A stretch of DNA of 64,000 nucleotides from Henricia sp. BOLD:AAB3569 (lineage: Eukaryota > Echinodermata > Asteroidea > Spinulosida > Echinasteridae): the NCBI GenBank assembly GCA_037783545.1, contig JBBELK010000453.1:868001-932000 (forward strand). Direction: 5' to 3'. Positions within the stretch are counted from its first letter, which is position 1. Every line of letters starts with the position of its first letter. The notes under the pieces were generated by a model that saw nothing but the letters and a program-made list of their open reading frames with translations, had not been told where the DNA came from and did not search any database. This document shows positions 56,263 through 64,000 of the stretch, piece after piece. The position numbers were made by a program, and so were the translations under genes.

Positions 56263-57840
56263 TTACACTTACAATATAATTTTGGGACGTAACGCTGTTT
56301 GGAATGAATTGGTGAGTGTGATTGACTGGCCTTATACCGTATTTCTTTAAACCAGAAGAATTACATTTAACAGCTGAGGACATTGTACCCCATTTTTGTC
56401 AGGATTGACAGCACGTTGTAGCCTATGATGAACCTTGCAAAAGTTAGCTGGGTTTTATCCCAAGCCGGGTTTTTATCCAGAACCTGTCCATCAAAAATGA
56501 AAAGCAGAAAGCTTGATTGTCTTTCAAAAGAAACTAGACCTTGTGAGTTGCAAACAAAACATAATCGTTGCACTTCACACAAAAGCTGATGTAAACAAAG
56601 CTAAGGCTGTCACAGGACATGCTGGGAGTTGAGTGTCTTTTCTTGGCCAAAGGAGTTGTCGGGGAAAGAGGCATTGGGCCAAAATTGAACCCAAAGCAGG
56701 GCCAACAAACATACTAGGGGTACATTCCTCTCTCAGGAGGCGAGTATGTGGGGAAAAGGAGAAGAAAATAATTTACCTTAGGGGGAAAAAATCAAAGCTG
56801 AATAATGCAGCCAACTGAACAAATGATGTCTGGTACTAGCTTGGTTTGATGTGAAAAACCAAGGCATTCTATCATGTACATTGTAGATCATCTGCCTCAA
56901 CCAAGTCTCAGTGAAAATTTTCAGAAGTGGCACTGGTCCACATTCCTTTTGGTTTGGTTGTCATTTCCACAAGAAAAACACCCCAAAACGTGGGTTATTT
57001 CTTTGACTTTAAAATGTTTTCGTTTGCAAAATTTATCCCTTATTTTTTTTCAGTTTGATCAGGAGAAAGGCTGGAATCAAGTTGGCACAAAAACATGCCA
57101 TTTAGTACACAGTTTAGCTTGAAAGTGCTTCGGCAAAACGCATGTTTTAGGAAATTTGACAATGCTCTTTCAAAAAAACATGTGCATTGGTTTTGTTATG
57201 AAATTGGGCCTTGGGGCAAATACAATTCAAACACCCTGTTAGCTATTGTACGTATACATTATCATACATTATAAAAGTTGCACCAAATTAGGTTCAACCA
57301 TGGAGGAAGGTACTTTCCGAACATACAGAAACAGCGCCCTGGGGATAATTCCAATCATCTAAATGAAACCTGCCAAGTCTCGCTGATTACCAATTTTGCG
57401 TCGGTGAGCAAACATCAATTCTCCCCTTTCTTTGAGATTTGATTGGGCCCTTTTTAATCCCCTTGTGTCGGCATACTGCGACTGTAATCTCGGCAAGCAC
57501 TTGAGGGCAGTGTTTTGTGCCTTGCGGTGACCCGTCTCACAATTTCATGGCGGCATGGTTATGAGATTGTTTGGTGGGACCCTCCACTGAGCGTGTCATT
57601 CATTCCGTTACCTTGGGAAGTTACTTTGATTGACTGAACCGATTAAAGGCTTCCCTTGATTGTGGGTAATTTATACTATTGACCAAAGGGACTGCATTGT
57701 GTGGAATATAGTACAAAGGAATAAAGTGAGAATTGTGACATTGGAAAAGGTTTCAAACAGTGTTTCATTCATTCTTGATTTATTAATAATCTCAATGGCA
57801 GCCAAAAGCTGAATGTGTATAAAAGTCATTTTACTAAACA
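56263..57840. other. No gene seen; possible regulatory block 57290-57680
   Basis: Unique sequence. From about 57290 to 57680 the composition is balanced and there is no repeat match (CAGTCTCGCTGATTACC-like and GATTAAAGGCTTCCC stretches). It directly precedes the motif-rich block at 57845. Confidence 0.4.
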
Positions 57841-57844
57841 GTCT

Positions 57845-58140
57845 GACTTTAGCTACAGTGATCTCGCATCTCCCCCTTCATTTAGCGGTAATTAGACAAA
57901 ACATGGAGCATTACAGACGGGACAGGATGCAGTTCTAATGGCTTTTGAGGGGATTTGGGAAAATGAAAAACTCTGTTCTATAATAGTGAATACATATGAC
58001 AGAGCATCTTAATACCTTAATGGAAGATAAGGAGTTGCTGTATTTCATCTCATTAGCTAATGAGCTATGCAAGGGATGGGACAGGGAGAAATGTGCAAAT
58101 AAGTCTTTGCATATATGCAAATGATGTTGCTGGGTCAAGA
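57845..58140. promoter_or_regulatory. Candidate enhancer (POU and homeodomain motifs)
   Basis: The block contains GCGGTAATTAGAC at about 57884, the palindromic CATTAGCTAATGAG at about 58051, TTTGCAT at about 58107 and the octamer ATGCAAAT at about 58115. It is unique in the window, non-coding and free of TIRs. A cluster of octamer and ATTA sites in 300 bp is typical of developmental enhancers, but such AT-rich sites also arise by chance. No conservation data. Confidence 0.3.
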
Positions 58141-58445
58141 AATCATCCTTGCAGGAAACCTGAGAGTAGGCCTAGGTTTTAGTTGTCATCAGCATACATT
58201 GAATTGAATTTTTTAAACCCTTGTAATGATTACTGTGAAATGGCCCTTAAGCAGTTTTAGGGAGTCTTGTCTGTTCAATGCCCCTTAAACAACAATTCCA
58301 ACATGTGCAGTTTGCATTTCCAAACCTGAAAACTGCAAATATATCCTAGCAAAGGAATGTCTGGACCAAGTGACAAGAGGACCGGATGCTGACTGGATAA
58401 CCCACATAGCATCACGTAGTCCCTGATTTGGCCTTGAAGTTGGGT

Positions 58446-58496
58446 TGGGGGGGGCGGGGGGGGGGGGGGGGGGGGGGGGGGTGGGGGGGGTGGGTA
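58446..58496 (+). repeat. Poly-G tract
   Basis: About 50 bases almost all G with a C and two T. The proline-rich minus-strand frame at 58285-58536 is its translation. Confidence 0.9.
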
Positions 58497-58499
58497 TGG

Positions 58500-59110
58500 T
58501 TAGGGGTGTCGAGGGAAGCATCAATGATCTCTGCAATCTAGCTTGTGGCTAATTCAAATTAAACCAGTGAATGGAAGCACCAGGCTTCTTATAATAACCC
58601 ATTCATTGCTGGGATTAAATATACTTAGCCCCAAATAATACAATAATTGCAGTTGTCATAAAGGATTTAAGGATTGCGCTTCATGAAATCAACCCCATAT
58701 TTTGGATGGGAATGAGGTTTTAAGATACAAAGAGATACATAGTTAGGCAAAATTGTACCTTTCTATTGGAAATAACTAACTGAAGATAGTTTTAAAAAAG
58801 TGAGTATGCATGCTCATTTTTGTAGCATTCACTTTTGCACAAAAACATGTACGAATTTGCTTTACTGGGCAATTCCAAATTTTTCAGATGCACATTTCAG
58901 AGACTTTGAGGGCTTGTATTAAATGCTTTACGTCTTCAAGTTGTTTGATTTTAAACACATGTTCTTCAAGCATTCTTGATAACACCATTCTCAGTTTAAA
59001 GTGTGGTTCTTCCCCAAAACCCTCAATTTCAGACGTACTCAATGAATACATCCAAAACTGAGGGTTTTGTTACCTTTATGTTTATTGAAAATGGAATTAC
59101 AATCAGGTTG
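58500..59110. other. No gene seen
   Basis: Unique AT-rich sequence; no supported feature. Confidence 0.5.
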
Positions 59111-59113
59111 AGT

Positions 59114-59150
59114 ACAGTGAAACCTGCTAGTAAGGCCATCTGTTTTTGGT
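59114..59150 (+). mobile_element. MITE N left-end fragment
   Basis: ACAGTGAAACCTGCTAGTAA and GGCC match the left end of 20528-20708. No right end nearby. Confidence 0.6.
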
Positions 59151-59224
59151 ACCAGGGATGCTTGAAGTCTGAATTTCTGAAATTGCCCTCCCCAAAAAAA
59201 GTTCATCTGCAAATGATAGCAATA

Positions 59225-59425
59225 GACTGTATTCATGAACGCGTGAGGGTGCTCGAACTGGGGGTAATTTAGGGGGAAATGGGGGGTGGGGGAAGTCGCG
59301 TACGTGGAGCACGGGCCCCTGGCGCAGGCACAGATTCCCATTAAAATAATCATTTAGAACGGGTGCGCGCGTAGCACGTTTGTGTTTAAACATAACGCGC
59401 AATGGGCGCGGGCCACTTGACGGCG
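59225..59425. other. CpG-rich block of unknown role
   Basis: Many CpG (GTCGCGTACGTGGAGCACG, GGGTGCGCGCGTAGCACG, CATAACGCGCAATGGGCGCG). There is no TATA box, clear TIR or coding frame. Could be part of a decayed transposon or a promoter. Confidence 0.3.
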
Positions 59426-60020
59426 GTCTATTCAAGAAGTGTAAACTGGACTATTGTGACTTTGGAGCTGATATTTTTGGTGCTGTTTTTGCATTATTTA
59501 TGGATTCTTTCTACAAAGAATGTCCAGCAAACTTCACCCAGAGCAAAACTGCCATAAGTCATAACCTTGAAGCCAGCTTATTAGCATTGGTCATAGGTGA
59601 GGAAATTGGTTTTCCAATCCTTAGGCTATTTCTTTGTGGAGTCCGTTTTGAGGCAATATGAGAAATCACGGTAGTATTAAAGCAATTTTCTTAACCGGCC
59701 AGAGTTTTGTGGGGTCTGCCATTCTTGGCAAAATTATTGAAATTGTAACTTGGGGCATCAATTTTAGTCATTTCCTTTCGACTTGCATACATTGTACATT
59801 GATGGCCAGTACAGTTCAGACTTGTTTCGATAGAGGCGTATATATCTGTTCCTGATATTGGCCTTGAAATTTTCTGTGAAATGACACCTGCACTAGAAAA
59901 ATATTGTTTATTCTGTTGCATTCCGTGTTTGTGTCGGAGGCCTTTCTGATTCAGTTAAACTCTTGCCCCCGCCCCCTCCCTCATCCCCCCTAAAACAAAA
60001 TTTAATATAATTTTTTTATA
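59426..60020. other. No gene seen
   Basis: Unique sequence; a C-rich CCCCCGCCCCCTCCC stretch lies near 59965. Confidence 0.5.
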
Positions 60021-60024
60021 TTAA

Positions 60025-60155
60025 AGGCACAGACTCATCAGCAATGCGCGCGCCAAATTCGTGCCACGAAATACGCAGCTCCATAGCAAAGGCATGGAAC
60101 TGCGTATTTCCTAGCATGAATTTGGCGCGTGCGCATTGCTGGTGAGCCTCTGCCT
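60025..60155. mobile_element. Palindromic MITE I, copy 2, TTAA-flanked
   Basis: AGGCACAGACTCATCAGCAA...TTGCTGGTGAGCCTCTGCCT, with TTAA exactly outside both ends (60021-60024, 60156-60159). The arms share GCGCGCCAAATTCGTGCCAC and ACGAAATACGCAGCTCC with 4103-4235. Confidence 0.85.
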
Positions 60156-60282
60156 TTAAACGATACCAGCAATTGACGGATCTCCGCTGTCAAACACGGT
60201 GGCTTGATTGAAACGTATGCCTAATTGAGGACAATTTGGAGAGCTGGGGATGGAAGACGGCATCTTGTAAAAAAATGTAAAT

Positions 60283-60716
60283 GGGTCTTTCCACACTAAT
60301 AGGCCTATTTGAAAGATAAGTCAATAATTCCTTTCAAATGTCTTTAGTTTATCTCAAACTTAAAGAAATTTCCTTGTACTATTGTCAGGAGATAACTTTT
60401 GCCCAAGAAGGTAAAAAATTGCGGCCGGAACATACATTTCTGAAAAGCTTGTGTACAAATTTTCCTATTATGTAGGTAACGTGGACAGACCAATTTGTGA
60501 CATTTTTTTCTGTCTTTGTTACATACGTAATACGAAAATTTGTGCACAGCGTTTTCAGAAATGTATGTTGTAGGACTATTTTTCTTACTCCTTGAGGTAA
60601 AAGTTATTTCCTCGGTTTAACTGGATAATGTAAAGATAAAATTAAGACATTTGAAGTGAACTCGGACCTAAGATCTTGTATGTCACAGAAATGTACCCAT
60701 TACTGTGGAATGACCC
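60283..60716. mobile_element. Foldback element H4 (diverged relative of H)
   Basis: The left outer end GGGTCTTTCCACACTAAT mirrors GTACCCATTACTGTGGAATGACCC on the right. Inner arms ACATACATTTCTGAAAAGC and TGTGTACAAATTTTCC mirror GAAAATTTGTGCACAGCG and TTTTCAGAAATGTATGT around about 60500. The ends resemble element H (GTCTTTCCACAGTA) but the arms differ. Confidence 0.75.
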
Positions 60717-61405
60717 AAATTCATCTTTAATTATTGTTTTCTTATAAAAAGATAAAAATTTTGGGACATTGCAAATCACATGATACAAGCTTTAATCCTC
60801 AAAGACCAATATTGTAATAGGCACATTTTCTGTACCTATGGTACTTGTACTTGCTTGTTGTGGCATAGGAATCTTCAGGGGAAAGCTTGTTTGTTGACTT
60901 TAGAGATTCCGGGCATAACGGGTATCAACTTTTGGCAGAGAAAGCTCCAGTTATGAAGAGAATAGCAACAACATGTTATGTTAACCCTTTCCAGTTGGCC
61001 AATTTTCTGATGGCGATCAGCCAATTTTCAAATAATGAACTTATTTATCTCGTCTCTGTCACCCGATTTATCAATCACTGGGTCAGACAGGCTGTTACAT
61101 GTACTTGGTTTTCCATGTTTGTCACATACCTATTTCTTGGCTGGGGCTAAGCTCACCTGGGACTGCTTTCTCCTTCACCCCTTCATCTCTCCTTTTCTCT
61201 CCTCCCTTTCTTTGAAGTGACCCCTATCATCATAAACCATATTTTCTTTACTAGGATTGCTAACAATTTAGGTCGCAGACATATTTGTAGCTCCATTTCC
61301 TTGAGGAAACACCCTGGAAATTCAATTGAAATCTGGTGGAAAACCTGGATTCCGTAGTAGATATGTCAGTACATGGAGTTGCATCTTGGTTGACAACTAG
61401 TGGAC
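60717..61405. other. No gene seen
   Basis: Unique sequence; the 87-codon frame at 60887-61150 has hydrophobic stretches but no recognised motif. Confidence 0.45.
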
Positions 61406-61700
61406 TAGTGTGACAACATGCCTGACTAAAAACCCTGTGTACAAATTTCCAAGATACATGTACGCTCGTAACCGGGACGGACACTTGTGTTACATTTTAG
61501 GCTGTCCCGGTTACGAGCATATATTGGAAATTTGTACACAGGGTTTTTAGAAAGGCATGTTGTCACACTATTTTGTAACCCTTTTTGGGCCTAAGTTATC
61601 TCTTCAGAACAACTTAACTTTTATTTTCAGACCAGACAAAGGTATTTCCTTGAAATATGGTCTGTATTGCCAAAATGCCCCCTCTACTGTGGAAAGACCC
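61406..61700 (-). mobile_element. Foldback element H, left arm truncated
   Basis: The palindrome centre CGTAACCGGGACGGACACTT...AGGCTGTCCCGGTTACGAG and the complete right arm (GACCAGACAAAGGTATTTCC, GCCAAAATGCCCCCTCTACT, GTGGAAAGACCC) are present. The left arm stops at TAGTGTGACAACATGCC. About 295 bp. Confidence 0.8.
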
Positions 61701-61859
61701 ATATGCACAAAAAGTCGTACTTTTTAATTTGACTAAATTGTTTGCCCAAATACAACTCAAAACAGTCATAGATTTCACTGATATTGATATGAACACGTAA
61801 TACTAGTCCTTAAAAAACAAAAATCCTAAAAACACTGTGGACTTTGATAAAAATTAGAC

Positions 61860-62220
61860 ATCATTCTTCCCCTCCCCACACCTTCTTTGAATCATGGTGC
61901 CTTTCACGTTGTATCCTGCATCCGTAAGAAAGATTAGATTTTGAATTCTGCAGAATGCTCAATTGAGTTTGTTAAAAACGATTGACTCGGCACAGCACAA
62001 GAGGTCTCGCTAAAGCCTTTTAATCAAACAAGATTGAATGGACGCAGCTGTGGACAGGTCTTTTATTTCTCGTATTTGTTTGCAGTCTTCACAGCTGATT
62101 ACTCAGCCGAGTATTTGCTTATGAATTCTAAACGGGCTGGTCAGTATTGCAATCGCTATTTTGCGACATTAAGAAAAGTCAACACACTTGCACATAGAGA
62201 GCTTACTTGTTTTGTATTTG
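61860..62220. promoter_or_regulatory. Unique block, candidate regulatory DNA
   Basis: Flanked by H elements, unique itself. E-box-type CAGCTG sites at about 62046 and 62091, TTTTAATCAAACAAG at about 62019 and GCTGATTACTCAG. The frame 62034-62321 runs into element H and is not a gene. Motif-only evidence. Confidence 0.22.
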
Positions 62221-62221
62221 A

Positions 62222-62364
62222 GTCTTTCCACAGTAAAGGGGGGCATTTTGGCAACACAGACCATATTTTCGAGGAAATACCTTTGTCTGGTCTTAAAATA
62301 ACAGAAATAAGTTTAAGTTAACTTGGGCCCAAAAAGGGTTACAAATAGTGTGACAACATGCCTT
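62222..62364 (+). mobile_element. Foldback element H, left arm only
   Basis: GTCTTTCCACAGTAAAGGGG through ACCTTTGTCTGGTCTTAAAA to GTGTGACAACATGCCTTCAC: equivalent to the left arm of 15611-16022. The palindrome centre and right arm are missing. Together with 61406-61700 it might once have been one element split by the 61700-62221 sequence. Confidence 0.75.
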
Positions 62365-62394
62365 CACTGTAAACAAAATCTCGTCCAGATGACC

Positions 62395-62610
62395 AAATAA
62401 ATCTCGTCCAATAGGTGTCTCAATCGACTAATTTTTTTTAGTCATACTGACGTACTCTGACGAACAAAAATTAGTCCAGTGACTAGAATTATTTTGTCAG
62501 TTGACTAGGTTTTATTAGTCTTTCCATGGTGTCTGAATCGACTAAGACACTTAGTCAAGCGACCTACAAACTTAGTCAAATATTACTTGACCAATTAAAA
62601 TTAGTCATTT
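62395..62610. repeat. Cluster of TTAGTC/GACTAA motifs
   Basis: About nine or ten TTAGTC or GACTAA words in 215 bases, in both orientations and at irregular spacing (for example CGACTAATTTTTTTTAGTCA, ATTAGTCCAGTGACTAG, CGACTAAGACACTTAGTCAA). It is not a regular tandem repeat. It may be a decayed palindrome-rich element or a cluster of AP-1-like half-sites (TGACTAA). Confidence 0.5.
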
Positions 62611-62619
62611 AACTGATGT

Positions 62620-63330
62620 GGTAGCACCGACAATAAAAGCACTGATAATGCACAGTTGTACTTAATGGCAAGCATAAAATCCTTACTTTTCCCGACTACA
62701 TGTATTACAAAATACTACGTACTGTTAAAAAGAAGGGCATTTGTAAATTCCTGAAGATCCTTTTTATCAATGTTCAACGTAAATCAAGTCACATGCAACC
62801 TAAAGTTATCCTGTAAAATGTAAAACATCTGTGGGAAAAAAATAAATTCATGTACATGTACTTTCTGCCGAATTGCCCGCAAACAGATTAAGAGCGTAAA
62901 CTGTGTCGTTACATTTTGACGTATGGAAGTGAGAGGAAGGAAGACCACCCCCCAAAAAAAACCATCCTGCTGAAAGTGACACAAATAATACAATGTACAT
63001 TTCAATTTGTAATAACGTTAATGGCAAAAATACAGGCCAGCTGATCAATAAGACTTAATTGGCAAAGAGTGGCAACGGTTCAAAATTATCTGATGTATGA
63101 TACATGTACCATCAAACCTTAAAAGAGCTCTGTCATACAACATTCTACATGTACTTATAAAAACTGTAGGCCCCAATTCATTGTTCTTACTCCTGGGTAC
63201 AGATTTGTACAAGGTTCCTCTTACAACTACGAAGTCCCAAGAACCCTATTAATGAAGTTGACTGTACATGTATATGTAACAAACAACTTGACCCACCCAT
63301 CCATCAGAAAATAGGGTCAGTAGGGGCTGT
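62620..63330. other. No gene seen
   Basis: AT-rich unique sequence with scattered TACATGTA; no supported feature. Confidence 0.5.
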
Positions 63331-63474
63331 CCGCTATAAATTGTGCCGAGTACCTTGGCAAAGACTGGCAAGAGTTCAAAATCATCTAAATTGAGTATCT
63401 TATCGAACGGACCTAAACCCAATTATCACCTGAATTTCGTTTTAAATCACATTCATAAATACCTCAGACAGTTT

Positions 63475-63780
63475 ACGCATCCCTATTGGCTGAGAGCACG
63501 TCACGTGGGCAGTTTGAAACATATGATAAAGGCCCAGTCAGTCTTAAAAACTTTTGAGCCTTTGGCTCGCGGCCGCACCGTGGTCGGTGCGTATAAAAAA
63601 CACGCACATGCACACGGAAACTGCACGCTCCCGAAAGCAAATTGTATACTGTGACAAGTACCCGGTCGTGTGCGTGCGCGTACAACACGCTTGCATTTTG
63701 CGTAACGCGCGGTCGAACAAAAAACAACACACGCACAGCTAGCAGTTCATACGAATGCGGTAGGGAAAGTGAATGCATTA
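63475..63780 (+). promoter_or_regulatory. Promoter-like CpG-rich block with TATA box
   Basis: CCTATTGGC (inverted CCAAT) at about 63482, CGTCACGTGG (E-box/CRE-like) at about 63500 and GCGTATAAAAAA at about 63589 appear in promoter-like order. About 190 CpG-rich bases follow, without a convincing first exon. It could equally be the internal promoter of a retroelement. The many short overlapping frames on both strands are CpG-block artefacts. Confidence 0.3.
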
Positions 63781-63965
63781 AAATGGGATTAAAAGTGGGT
63801 TTGGCAGGTCTTAAACAATCCGTTTAAATCCGGATACAATGTAGGGGCCTGGACGCTGATAATGGCCCGCGCCGAATTCGGCTTGGGCTATTATCAGCGT
63901 CCAGGCCCCTATCCGGTTTAAAACGTATGTTTAAGACCATTCAAACCCACTTTTAATCCCTAAAT
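63780..63965. mobile_element. Long palindrome near the window end
   Basis: Arms of about 80 bp: GGGATTAAAAGTGGGTTTG, GGTCTTAAAC, then AGGGGCCTGGACGCTGATAA, mirrored by TTATCAGCGTCCAGGCCCCT, then GTTTAAGACC and CAAACCCACTTTTAATCCC. The centre is near 63876 (GCCGAATTCGGC, itself a perfect palindrome). Foldback element or MITE; non-coding. Confidence 0.8.
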
Positions 63966-64000
63966 GTATCATTAAACTACATGTATTTCGTCAAAATGAT

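Overview
The window looks like non-coding DNA from a large animal nuclear genome. There are no operons, ribosome-binding sites or long open frames; the longest open frame is under 180 codons. Intergenic or intronic DNA is packed with microsatellites, tRNA-derived repeats and inverted-repeat transposons. The palindromes TACATGTA, GTAGGCCTAC and ACCGGT recur throughout. This style, and the 38131-38922 element in particular, remind me of echinoderm (perhaps sea star) genomes. That is recall, not a search result. No complete protein-coding gene, rRNA or convincing functional tRNA was found. Nearly all short open frames are repeat-borne or chance frames.

The real content is a mosaic of non-autonomous DNA transposons. 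I define families by terminal inverted repeats (TIRs), matching copies and, where visible, target-site duplications (TSDs). Family A (CACCGTGTTTACACT ends, 3-bp TSDs) lies at 488-654 (partial), 7478-8478, 13383-13817, 40376-40731 (truncated) and 43570-44000. Family B (CACCGCGTTTACACTCG ends) lies at 37616-38087, 47572-48431 and 52411-52897. C and D (ends with GTTCAGACG) lie at 47059-47361, 49218-49646 and 49702-50732; D carries a Myb/SANT-like coding remnant. E (GGCCTTTTCCCAC ends) lies at 41030-41773, with relatives at 17491-17951 and about 795-950. F (TGTCCGCATTGGACTT ends) has five copies, and a related family G lies at 44563-45198. There are also TTAA-flanked elements (4103-4235, 60025-60155, 38131-38922), TA-flanked MITEs (20528-20708, 52252-52396), a TTA-flanked element (44131-44498), several foldback elements, and a 2.78-kb element (30245-33024) with a perfect 17-bp TIR and a GCTT TSD.

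Layout. 1-8.5 kb: a 654-bp perfect long-distance repeat, then nested elements P, Q and R. 8.5-30 kb: sparse elements with several unique, GC-richer blocks that could be regulatory. 29.3-33 kb: a head-to-tail stack (tRNA-derived fragment, F, S, the 2.78-kb element). 33-37.6 kb: mostly unique. 37.6-53 kb: the densest transposon district, including a 503-bp tandem duplication. 53-64 kb: mostly unique DNA with candidate regulatory blocks, foldback elements and a terminal palindrome.

The most interesting theme is shared architecture. A, B, F and G have different ends but repeat their TIR core inside the element, and A, B, C and E carry GC-rich palindromes near their ends. This suggests arrays of transposase-binding sites in a related set of cut-and-paste transposons. 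The autonomous partners are not in this window.
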